The notes under the pieces are model-generated. The model did no database searches. It was not told the origin of the DNA and worked only from the letters and a program-made list of their open reading frames with translations. A program made the translations under genes and the position numbers. Source: Chrysochromulina tobinii (Eukaryota; Haptophyta; Prymnesiales; Chrysochromulinaceae). Taken from it: a DNA stretch of 21,299 nt. The DNA is taken from positions 1 to 21,299 of the forward strand of contig JWZX01003257.1 in the NCBI GenBank assembly GCA_001275005.1, written 5' to 3'. This document shows positions 13,881 through 21,299 of the stretch, one piece after another (the first letter of the stretch is position 1; each line of letters opens with the position of its first letter).

Positions 13881-15595
13881 ATGTACGGTGGGTCGGTGCC
13901 GTTCCCGGACGAGGCGGTGGTCTTGCCCGGTTTGCCCGTGACCGGCACCTCCGAGCCAATGCTGGGCGTCGCGGCCTCCAACGCGAAAAAGCGCTTCGGC
14001 GATACGGAGGCATACCGTGATAAGCCATTTGCAGTCCTCTTCCTGCTGCAGGCGCTTGGCGTTGTGGCGATCGCAATCGCCAACGGCGTGAGCGTCGTGC
14101 GCGGAGCGGCAGGTCACCCCGCCGGCGACCCCGAGCGCGTGAAGGGAGAGCGCTCTCACCAGATGCTCATCATGCTCGTGGTCGCCTCCTTTGTCGCGGC
14201 CGTGCTTGCCGCCTGCTGGCTGTTACTGCTCCGCTCGGGAGCGCGCGCGCTCATCTGGCTCGGCGCCATCGGAGGGGTCGTCCTCGCGCTGGCCAACGGT
14301 CTGTGGCTCCTTCTGCAGGGCGGCGCGGCCGGCATCTTTCTCGGCGTGTTCTCGTTGCTCGCGGGCCTCATGTGCCTCGCCTTCCTCGTCACCAACAGGC
14401 ACCGCGTCGAGTTCTCGGCGCACCTGCTCGCGAGGGTGGCGTCGCTAACGCGCCTTTACCCGGGCACCGTGTACGTCGCCATCGGCTGCGCGGGCGTCAT
14501 GTTGCTCTGGACTCTCATCTGGACCGCCGCCGTCTCGTACACGAGCCAGATGCGCAACCAGGCGACCGTGCTCGTTTTGCTCATGCTCTCCTATCTATGG
14601 ATGGCGCAGCTGCTGCGCGCCGTCGTGCACACGACGGTCGCGGGCACCGTCGCCTCGGACTACTTTTTGTCGCCGCACGTGCCCCGCGACCCCACGTCGC
14701 GCTCTCTCCGCCGCTCGCTCACCACATCGTTTGGATCGCTCTGCCTGGGCGCGCTCGTTGCGGCTGCCCTCAAGACGGCGCGTGCGGCGGCAAGCGCGGC
14801 GTCGAAAAACGGCCCCGACCGGTTCGGGCTGCGCTCGGCGGCTCTCTGCCTGCTCGGCTTCCTCGACGTGCTCACACAATTCTGCAATGAGCTTGCCTAC
14901 ACGCAGGTACCCGCCGCGCTCTCGACGCCCCCTGCGCGTGCCCCCTTCCGTGCTCCAGCCCCACCGCGCGCCGATCTCGTGCCGATCTCGCCAAGGACAA
15001 AGCGCGCCCCACCCACCCACCCCCGCCCGTCACCTGCTCCATCGCCAACTCGCTTCGGTCGCCCCGGTCGCCCCGGTCGCAGGTCGCCCTCTATGGCAAG
15101 ACGTTCACGCGCGCTTCAAGGGACACTTGGACGTTGCTCGTTCACCACTCGGGGGTCGATGCGCTCGTGCAGCGTGAGCTCATCTCGACGGCCCTCACGC
15201 TCTCGTCGCTGCTCTCAGGCCTCGTGTGCTCGCTTATCTGCGGCGTGTGGGCGCGCGCGACCCTCGGGGACGACCAGCCCCAATGGTGGCAATCGCTCTC
15301 AGCGGCCTTCCTCATAGGCTACGCGGCCGTCTCGCTCGTCTCCGTCACCGTCGAATCGGGCACGAACGCGCTCTTCGTGTGCTACGCTGAGGACCCGCGG
15401 CCGCTCGAGGCCAACTTTCCGGACCTGTACGCACTCTTCATCAGCCGACCGCACGTGAGCCAATTTCTGCGTGAGCAACCGATGCCGCCCGCAGCCTCTT
15501 TCGAGATGGCCGGGGGCGGCGACAAAAAGTACCACGAGTTTGGGGCCTTGCCCAAGTCAGGGTATGCGCTCGACCCCGCCGACCTGGACCTGTGA
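13881..15595 (+). CDS. Choline transporter-like protein (SLC44/CTL/Pns1 family), two exons
   Basis: Exons 13881-14906 and 15083-15595 join in frame to give 512 residues starting at ATG 13881. About ten membrane segments are visible: roughly residues 48-70, 94-117, 121-144, 150-170, 194-219, 229-255, 276-297, 318-340, 366-392 and 402-433. Family hallmarks include TVAGTVASDYF, FCNELAYTQVALYGKTF across the splice, then SRDTWTLL, and the C-terminal ESGTNALFVCYAEDP. CTL proteins move choline or related cationic substrates across plasma or organelle membranes; substrate is not settled for algal members. The spliced product reads smoothly through a conserved block, whereas reading through the intron inserts a Pro/Arg-rich stretch and loses the frame, so the intron is well supported. 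Shorter than metazoan CTLs, close to fungal Pns1. Confidence 0.9.
14907..15082 (+). other. Intron of the SLC44-like gene (176 bp)
   Basis: The donor is ACGCAG|GTACCC and the acceptor GTCGCAG|GTCGCC. Splicing joins NELAYTQ to VALYGKTF, a conserved SLC44 block. The last 35 bases before the acceptor hold three copies of a CGGTCGCCC-like 9-mer, and the second exon begins with the same GTCGCCC. Both junctions share CGCAGGT. Confidence 0.9.
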
Positions 15596-16257
15596 CAAGG
15601 CTGCTCAGCCGCCACCGAGGCGAGGCGCCGCGCGCTACGGGGAGGAAAATGATGCGACGAGCCGACGACGTGATGCTACACGTGTGCGCTGACGCATGCC
15701 CAGCGGCCGGTGTGCGCGGGCGCGGGTATGCCATGCTGCCACACGAAGTGCGGGTCCCAGTTGCACGGGACGGATGCGATGTTGATTTCACCTCTAGCTT
15801 GGGGGGTCGCGATGACCGATGTGCGCCGTGTACGGCGCACCCGCCGGCGGTCGTCGTAAGTCGGTGATTCGTCCGTCGTACGGTATCGGCTCGTATGTCG
15901 CATCACTTCAAACTTTTTCTTCTCGTCTGTCAGGACGACACAGGCTCAGTCGAGTGATCAGGAGTCTGATGTTACCTTGGGCGACCCGCGCTCGTTCCTT
16001 CGCCTTCGGCGGCGTCCGGGGGGACCATCCTCCGGGTTCAATCGAGAAGGCGACTGGCGCCTTCGCTGAGACGCTGGCTGCACACACGAAACAATCACGC
16101 TTCTAGGCCTGCCGTGCTCGTCGTCGAGAGCCCCCAGGGCGTTGAGACCTTGGCGCCACACCTCGAGCACTTAACGTTTACCAGCCAATAGGTTGTTACC
16201 GGTACAGTACATGTTTTACCGGCAAGGCCGTCCGACGCGCGCTCCTCTCGTGCGAAG
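15596..16257. promoter_or_regulatory. Intergenic region with promoter motifs of the coiled-coil gene
   Basis: This 662-bp interval lies between two genes on the + strand. Its right end carries TTAACGTTTAC (16171-16181), a CCAAT box (16185-16189) and GTACAGTAC (16202-16210), matching the order in the desaturase promoter. The remainder is GC-rich. A short frame at 15819-16106 has no recognisable domain and I do not call it. Confidence 0.55.
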
Positions 16258-17991
16258 ATGGGTCGCACGATGGAACAGATGGATAAGCTGCTGGGGCGCG
16301 TGGATGGACTTCTGCTGCACACGCGTACGGATGAGGAGGAAAGGCTGACTGCCGCGGTCGCTGCATCGCAAGTAGCCCGCAATGCCACGGCAAATGCCGA
16401 GGTCAAGGCAGCTCAGGCCATGACAAACGCCGTGGATAAGGCAGCGGCAAACTTGGCACAGACTTGGTACTCGCAAGCTGAGGTCGAGGCAGACGAGGCG
16501 CACGAACTCGAAGCTTCTAAGAGTCTCATCAGCGACGCCACACTCCGCACGCCCGAGGGCCAGCTGACACCGAAGCAATCGGAGCTTCTAGCCAGGCTTG
16601 AGGCGATTCCAGTCGTCCGGCGCTCCCCGCAGCAATCTCGCCAGATCCTCTTCCTAAAGGCCTCGCCGTCACAGCTTGAACTACTGCTCGGCAATGAGCT
16701 CGGAAAGGCGCCGGCCCCAACGCTGGTCTCGCCAGCAGCGCGTGACGACGCAGACACTGAAACGCAATCCACCGAAGCCATCGCCGCGAACGACCGCCTC
16801 TCGCGAGAGGAGCAAAGAGAGCTGATCAAGCGCAAACTGGCAGAGCAGATCTCGGCAACAAATGTGGGTGCGGGTGGTTTCGGCATGTTTTCTGGCGAAG
16901 CTTCGGGCGAGGTTTTCTGCGCTGAAGCAAAGGTTGCTGCTGTGGAAGGCTTGCTGCAACGGAAGGCCGAGTCGAAGGTTACGGCAAAGTTGGTTCAGGG
17001 TTTGCAGACACAGGTCATGCATTTGACGAACCGCGTGTCAGCCCTTGAGGAAGCTCTACGGCAAAGTGAACAGCTACTTCGGGCACAGACAGAGGCGTCA
17101 GAGAATGCGTTGTTCAAACAGTTTCGAGTTTTTTCGGCTCGGGTTGAAGCGCAAATGGATGCCTCAGTGGTGAGAATGAATGAAGCGAGAGGGCAAAGCG
17201 AGCAATCACTTCGAGACTACGCTGCGCGGGAACTACGTGCCCAGGCAGATGCGTCGGAAGGGATACTCCATCTGGAGCTTGCACATTTGGCTGACTTGCA
17301 CGTGTCGGAGTCAGCCAAACTCGAGGAGATTGCGCGCCAAACGCGGCTTTCCGCCGCCAGCCCCAACTTGAATCGTTTCTCAAATCGTTCCACGACGGTC
17401 ACTGAGCCTACCCTTGCCGCCAGCCCAGTGCGACTTTCCCACGCCAGCCCCAACGTGAGTCGTTCCTTAAGTCGTTCCCCGAAGGCCACGGAGCCGAGCC
17501 CCGCCACCAGCCCAAATTGGAGTTCCCCGAAGGTCGCTGAGACTAGCCTTCGAGTGGAAGTTCACAAGCACTTGAAGCAGAGTGGCAGCGTTGGAGCCAT
17601 CCCACTAAGTGAATCTGGGCATACGCTCGTAGAGCTACAGCACTTTAGCAGGCACACGAGTAACTCACGAAGCCGGCTGGCTTCGACAGGAGTGCCCCAC
17701 CGTAGCGCGCCAGCTCTCCCGCCTCCCGGCCCAGTGCTCGTTCAACCCATTTCGCCACTAGTGGTAACTACACGATACATGGCGGATGATGCTTTGCACC
17801 AGGCGTGCTTGAGTGTCGATCTGGATAAGATCTCACGGGCACTCGAGGCGCATTCCAGCGTCGCGAGCAAGAAGGAGGTGGTTCATGCCAGGAAAGTGCG
17901 AGATAGGCTCAAGCTTGAGGTTGAGCGCAAAAAAGAGGTCGTTGGAGATGATTTCGATATGCCGGTGACTGAGAGTCGAGAGCCGATTTAA
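16258..17991 (+). CDS. Coiled-coil protein with SP-rich repeats, function unknown
   Basis: The 577-residue single-exon frame starts at ATG 16258. I recognise no enzyme family. Residues about 1-110 are Ala-rich helix (KAAQAMTNAVDKAAANLAQ). A Glu/Arg/Gln-rich heptad region at about 215-365 predicts coiled coil. Residues about 365-425 hold two degenerate copies of a Ser/Pro unit (TRLSAASPNLNRFSNRS, then VRLSHASPNVSRSLSRS) with many SP sites, likely phosphorylated. The C-terminal block (about 520-577, DALHQACLSVDLDKISRALE) looks like a helical pair seen in ankyrin-like or algal repeat proteins. It is less GC-rich with more A/T third positions than its neighbours, consistent with a fast-evolving or lineage-specific gene. 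A scaffolding role, perhaps cytoskeletal, is only a guess. Promoter motifs are shared with the desaturase gene. Confidence 0.7.
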   Translation: MGRTMEQMDKLLGRVDGLLLHTRTDEEERLTAAVAASQVARNATANAEVKAAQAMTNAVDKAAANLAQTWYSQAEVEADEAHELEASKSLISDATLRTPEGQLTPKQSELLARLEAIPVVRRSPQQSRQILFLKASPSQLELLLGNELGKAPAPTLVSPAARDDADTETQSTEAIAANDRLSREEQRELIKRKLAEQISATNVGAGGFGMFSGEASGEVFCAEAKVAAVEGLLQRKAESKVTAKLVQGLQTQVMHLTNRVSALEEALRQSEQLLRAQTEASENALFKQFRVFSARVEAQMDASVVRMNEARGQSEQSLRDYAARELRAQADASEGILHLELAHLADLHVSESAKLEEIARQTRLSAASPNLNRFSNRSTTVTEPTLAASPVRLSHASPNVSRSLSRSPKATEPSPATSPNWSSPKVAETSLRVEVHKHLKQSGSVGAIPLSESGHTLVELQHFSRHTSNSRSRLASTGVPHRSAPALPPPGPVLVQPISPLVVTTRYMADDALHQACLSVDLDKISRALEAHSSVASKKEVVHARKVRDRLKLEVERKKEVVGDDFDMPVTESREPI

Positions 17992-18269
17992 GGGACAGTG
18001 AAGTCTCTGTGCGATAACGTAAGGGGTGTCGTTTCGATTTAATGCGAAATCCGTCGCAAACCACCCGCCGGATCCGGCCTGTATTCGCCTTTCGCGTCCA
18101 ACGCGGATATTAACCCCGCGCGGCGTCGCCAGGCCGATCTATAGGAAGCAACGCATAGCATCCGGGACCCAGCGCAGCGGCACGACCTCGCGGGGCCGGA
18201 CATGACGAGAGTCTTTTTGCCGGCGACTTTGTAGCTGCCTCCTCAGCCCGGGGACGCGTCGGGGCTACG
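17992..18269. other. Convergent intergenic region
   Basis: This 278-bp gap lies between the stop codons of the coiled-coil gene (+) and the F-box/RING-CH gene (-). It should hold both 3' UTRs. Nothing else is seen. If the F-box/RING-CH gene has a further 3' exon, part of it could lie here. Confidence 0.5.
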
Positions 18270-19730
18270 CTACCCATAGGGCAAGCCCCGAATGCCACCC
18301 ACCGTCGCCGGCATCCGCATAGTGCGAAGGACCGTCATGCGCAGCTCTGAAGCGGTCCCAAGTAGGAGGGTGCCTCCCCCTACGCCAGTGATCTCGTGGC
18401 GAGCGGCGTTGAATGCACCCTTGACGCGTGAGCGCCACGGGAACGGCACCGTCTCGGCACAGGCCGCGCCACCCGCTCGCTCCTTGCGGGAACGTCGCTC
18501 AAACGGATTTCGCTCCACTGGCCCATCCAGCGTGCTGCGAATCGCGACCCCAGGGTCCGAACTCAGGTCCACGCTGGCCGCGGCTCCATCTAGAGCTACT
18601 GGAGCCCCATCTGCGTTAATGGCCAGCAGGTCGACGCACAGCACCGTCTCGAGCTCGAGCAAGTTCGACTTGTGCGTCAGGCGCTCCGGGGCTAGCGAGG
18701 TGCGTGGCGGCGCACGGTTCTCGAGGCAGTGCTTGCCAATGGTGATCGTCGCGCGGTCGCACACGGCGCACTGCTCTTGAAGCAGTGCCGAGCGTGGCAT
18801 TGTGAGCACCGAGGAGGCCGAGCCCTCGCGGTCAAGCGCATCAAGCTGGACGAGCCACTCAGCCTTACAGATCTCACAACGGCGATGATCTCGGCCTTCG
18901 AGGCTCCTCCGTCTCTGCCAGCGCTGAAGGCACCCGCGGTGCACCAATTGTGCCGAGCCGGTGCACTCGCACGGGGCGATCAACCCATCATCCTCGTCGA
19001 GGCAGTAGCGGCACTGCCCGCGGAAAGTTGGCGCCTTGCCCACGGGCGGGCCCGGTGGCAGCAGCAGCCCGAATACCGGAAGTGTGAACGATGGCGCTCC
19101 CGGTGGCTCCACGACAAGAGCCAGCTCGAGCAACACAACTTCCCCCCGAGTACCCAGAGCACGTGCGGTGGCGTTTCCGCGCGTCAGCTCTCCCACAGCC
19201 GCTGCCGATCGGAACCCGCGGCAGCGCAAGCCCGCGGCCTCATCCAGTTGCGTCAAGTGCACGCGTGACGACTGTCCGGACGGGGCCAACCTATGCACGA
19301 GGCCGCCCGCCGTGGCCTCGGCAAACAATAACCAGCATGGCCGATCAAAAGGATTGAGAGCGTCGATGGAAACGCCCGATGCCATGGCGCTCGTCACGCT
19401 GCCGTTGGGTTGCACGATGCGCTTCTCGCCACGGGCGATTAGTTCAAAGCCGCAAACTTCACGAAGGCGTAAGCGACGGTACAGGCATCGCGCGTCCAGG
19501 ATGCCAAGTCCGTCCTGGCTGACTCCATCTTCACGGCGCACCAACGTTTCCCAGAGCGCCTGGTCGGAGCAGGCATTGTTTGCTGCCTTGCACACCTCAC
19601 GGAGAAGCGCCAGCGCGGGAGGCAGCAATCGCATTACGAGCTCTCGAGTCTCACGAGGCCGGCCGAACAATTCTAAGAGGAGGGAATACCCGGGGAGGCC
19701 GGAGACAAGTTCTGCATGTGCACAGGCCAT
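18270..19730 (-). CDS. F-box plus RING-CH (RINGv) protein, probable ubiquitin ligase
   Basis: The 486-residue frame starts at the ATG at 19728-19730; upstream the frame has only a GTG. An F-box-like segment lies at about residues 26-66 (LLPPALALLREVCKAANNAC, then SDQALWETLVRRED). A C4HC3 RING-CH domain is at 240-288 with ligands C240, C243, C254, C256, H264, C267, C285 and C288 (CRYC...CECTGSAQLVH...CEIC). RING-CH domains recruit ubiquitin-charged E2 enzymes, usually in membrane MARCH ligases; F-boxes bind Skp1 in SCF ligases. No membrane segments are visible, unlike MARCH proteins. The middle (about 125-235) and the part after RING-CH, which has another CxxC, are unassigned. The C-terminus after GGGTLLLGT stops abruptly and could hide an intron. 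Its upstream region shares two sequence blocks with the desaturase gene. Confidence 0.8.
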   Translation of the reverse strand: MACAHAELVSGLPGYSLLLELFGRPRETRELVMRLLPPALALLREVCKAANNACSDQALWETLVRREDGVSQDGLGILDARCLYRRLRLREVCGFELIARGEKRIVQPNGSVTSAMASGVSIDALNPFDRPCWLLFAEATAGGLVHRLAPSGQSSRVHLTQLDEAAGLRCRGFRSAAAVGELTRGNATARALGTRGEVVLLELALVVEPPGAPSFTLPVFGLLLPPGPPVGKAPTFRGQCRYCLDEDDGLIAPCECTGSAQLVHRGCLQRWQRRRSLEGRDHRRCEICKAEWLVQLDALDREGSASSVLTMPRSALLQEQCAVCDRATITIGKHCLENRAPPRTSLAPERLTHKSNLLELETVLCVDLLAINADGAPVALDGAAASVDLSSDPGVAIRSTLDGPVERNPFERRSRKERAGGAACAETVPFPWRSRVKGAFNAARHEITGVGGGTLLLGTASELRMTVLRTMRMPATVGGIRGLPYG

Positions 19731-20098
19731 TTTTGCACGCGCAGCTGAGTGACGCGGTGTGAACGTTAACACGACAGACGCGACAACCGGTGTTACGGCA
19801 CTGTTACTGCCCGCTCAGAATCAGCTGAGATACTTGTACCGTAGCGCGACGAAACCGCGTAACCTCCTTACCATGCCCCGTACAGAACCAGATCTATAGG
19901 TCGAATTGGTTGTCCTTGTCGGGTTGTCTGAGGGTTGTCACGGGCTCACGCGCGGCTCCCCCCTGTGTTTTTGAACCAGTACTAGGTTGACCGCATTACG
20001 TACTTACCCCCCGCGTCGTTACCGCGTCGTTACCGCCCACCGCGTCGTTACTGCGTCGTTGGCTCACCGTCATCTGACGTGTTCATCAGGACACAACG
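19731..20098 (-). promoter_or_regulatory. Upstream region of the F-box/RING-CH gene
   Basis: This 368-bp interval separates two genes on the minus strand. Read toward the gene it contains GGTTCAAAAACACAGGGGGG (reverse complement of about 19957-19980) and, about 150 bp further, CACCGGTTGTCGCGTCTGTC followed by GTGTTAACGTTCAC (about 19757-19803). Both blocks recur upstream of the desaturase gene in the same order. The last motif ends about 29 bp before the ATG. Four copies of CGCGTCGTTA-like sequence occur at 20011-20061, nearer the neighbouring gene's end. Confidence 0.6.
20011..20061. repeat. Short tandem repeat CGCGTCGTTA
   Basis: Four near-identical copies of CGCGTCGTTA(C/T) occur between 20011 and 20061, separated by zero to seven bases. 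It lies just beyond the stop of the UBA protein gene. Confidence 0.8.
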
Positions 20099-21274
20099 CT
20101 ACCTCTCGAGTCGATGCCGCGCCGCTCTCCTGGAAAACCACGCGCTCGTTGAGCAGTCAGCCGGGAAGGCGACGGCGGGTCGGGCGTCGGCGGGTCGGGC
20201 GACGGCAGGAAGGGCGACGGCCGGTGGTGCGGCGTTGGAGGCATCGGCTGAGCGCTTGCCAGGCGCCCGTGGCTCGTCAAGCGTAGCCTCTCTCTTGCTT
20301 CCTGCGCCGACGTTTCTGCTGACTCCGCGACTGCCGACTACTCCGCCGCTTCCCGCTCCTCTGCTGCTTGCTCCACCGCCGCCCGCACATCTGCTGCTGC
20401 TCGCGGCATGGCCGGCGGAGGAGGCACGTTGGATGGCCGAGGCACCTCGGCTACCCTCTGCGACGCCGCCGGCGGCAGCAGCGCGTCGACGGGCTGTGCC
20501 ACGCGGCGGCTGCTTCGACGCCAGCAGCGCGTAGTGCTGGCTGAGCACAGTAGTGTCCTCTTCGTCTGATGAGCTGCTGCTTGTGGAAGAGAAGTCTGCC
20601 GGCGGCGGAGGAGGCGAGGGCAGCGGCGGCGGCGAGGGCAACTCAGCTGTCGGCACGAGGAGCAGGTCGAGGGCCGCCTGCAAGTCGTTCGACGTCTGCT
20701 GCAGCGCCCGCTGCCCCTGCACACGACTAAAGCCCATGGCCATCAGTTGCACCAGCGCTGCTTCCGGCACGGCCGAGCCCGCTAGCGGGACGCTTGACGT
20801 CAAGGGCACCTTGGACGACAAGGGCGCCTTCGACGACAAGGGCGCCTTCGACGATGAGGGCGCCTTCGACGACGAGGGGCGCTTCCTCGTGCGTTGCTCA
20901 AAGGCCTCCAGCGCCGCCTGCATCTCGTCCTCGTCGAGGTCCTCCTCGTCTCCATCGGTGTGGAGCACGTGCCACAGCGCGGGATTGGTGCCGTCGGCGG
21001 GAACCCACTTGGTCACCCGCGCGTCGATCTCGATGCCATCTATCGCCCTGGTGACGCACCTGCCGATCCATTCATGCCCTGACGTCTGCCATGCCGAAAG
21101 CAGCTCGTCAATCGCCGCTTCCAAGTCTCCCCCGCAGCGACGCAGAGCCTCGTGTGCCTGCCCTCGCTCAAAACCGAGTGAGATTAGCTTCTGAGCCGCT
21201 GCATCGAAGCTCAGAGCCGCCTCTACTCCCGCTGGCGCCGCCTCGACAGCCCACCGCACACGCCGCACACGCAA
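20099..21274 (-). CDS. UBA-Tudor-UBA protein, 5' end missing
   Basis: The frame ends at 20099 and is open to 21274, where an in-frame TGA (21275-21277) blocks it. No ATG precedes the first domain, so the start must be in an upstream exon past the right edge or behind an intron ending in about 21220-21280. Counting from 21274: a UBA domain at about 21-61 (LISLGFERGQAHEALRRCGG), a Tudor-like domain of the PTM/DIR17 type at about 68-118 (WIGRCVTRAIDGIEIDARVT, then ALWHVLHTDGDEEDLDEDE), repeats of SSKAPL at about 133-160, and a second UBA at about 169-207 (LMAMGFSRVQGQRALQQTSN). A Ser/Asp/Glu patch and a long Ala/Arg/Gly-rich tail follow. UBA domains bind ubiquitin; this Tudor type is linked to chromatin proteins. 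A ubiquitin- and methyl-mark-reading nuclear adaptor is inferred. Confidence 0.75.
   Translation of the reverse strand: MRVRRVRWAVEAAPAGVEAALSFDAAAQKLISLGFERGQAHEALRRCGGDLEAAIDELLSAWQTSGHEWIGRCVTRAIDGIEIDARVTKWVPADGTNPALWHVLHTDGDEEDLDEDEMQAALEAFEQRTRKRPSSSKAPSSSKAPLSSKAPLSSKVPLTSSVPLAGSAVPEAALVQLMAMGFSRVQGQRALQQTSNDLQAALDLLLVPTAELPSPPPLPSPPPPPADFSSTSSSSSDEEDTTVLSQHYALLASKQPPRGTARRRAAAAGGVAEGSRGASAIQRASSAGHAASSSRCAGGGGASSRGAGSGGVVGSRGVSRNVGAGSKREATLDEPRAPGKRSADASNAAPPAVALPAVARPADARPAVAFPADCSTSAWFSRRAARHRLER
20785..20880 (-). repeat. 18-bp tandem coding repeat (SSKAPL)
   Basis: About five copies of an 18-bp unit (GGCGCCTTCGACGACAAG on the + strand) lie in the linker between the Tudor-like domain and the second UBA. 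They encode SSKAP(L/S) units. Outer copies are diverged (CTTGACGTCAAGGGCACC), inner ones nearly identical. Confidence 0.85.
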
Positions 21275-21299
21275 TCACATCTGCAGCTGCGTCCCCCCC

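Noticed and set aside
15819-16106. 95-residue + strand frame upstream of the coiled-coil gene
   Set aside because: No similarity to a known family, and its position between two + strand genes fits a promoter or 3' flank better.
20553-21194. 213-residue + strand frame antisense to the UBA protein
   Set aside because: It reads the complement of the SSKAPL repeats as Asp/Lys/Gly repeats. The minus strand has two UBA domains and a Tudor-like domain.

Overview
The window is nuclear DNA from a GC-rich, flagellated, photosynthetic eukaryote, most likely a haptophyte or another alga with a secondary plastid. Three things point this way. There are two spliceosomal introns with GT-AG borders, in otherwise mostly intronless genes. 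There is a motile-cilium protein (dynein regulatory complex subunit 2). There is a plastid-type Rieske oxygenase whose N-terminus looks like an ER signal ending in A|F, as in the bipartite plastid leaders of chromist algae. The species assignment is inference. Many ATGs and long open frames on the opposite strands are by-products of the high GC content.

Layout, left to right. Bases 1-31 are the last codons of a second copy of the desaturase gene that lies intact at 4974-6218; the matching copies continue about 108 bp past the stop. 436-2223 (-) encodes a protein with an acidic low-complexity tract, a PBZ (poly-ADP-ribose-binding) zinc finger and a C-terminal SUMO-interaction-like motif. 2960-4624 (+) is a PAO/Tic55-family Rieske oxygenase, followed by the sphingolipid desaturase-like gene at 4974-6218 (+). 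6396-7409 (-) is a GT32-like DXD glycosyltransferase. 7619-8392 (-) is a secretory protein of six ShKT domains ending in KDEL. 8726-10297 (+) is DRC2/CCDC65. About 1.16 kb of apparently non-coding, repeat-bearing DNA follows.

The second half holds a head-to-head pair: glutaminyl-tRNA synthetase (11456-13770, -, one 86-bp intron) and a choline-transporter-like SLC44 protein (13881-15595, +, one 176-bp intron). Then come a lineage-specific coiled-coil protein (16258-17991, +), an F-box plus RING-CH protein (18270-19730, -), and a UBA-Tudor-UBA protein whose N-terminus is not in the window (20099-21274, -).

The genes do not form one operon-like pathway, as expected for a eukaryotic nucleus. Two themes recur. 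The first is reading or writing of protein modifications (PBZ/SIM, F-box/RING-CH, UBA/Tudor). The second is a shared promoter-proximal motif, TTAACSTTYAC, with or without a CCAAT box and a GTACAGTAC block. It lies upstream of the desaturase, the coiled-coil gene and the F-box/RING-CH gene, and in two of these a longer block of upstream sequence is also shared. I found no tRNA, rRNA, CRISPR array or recognisable transposase.
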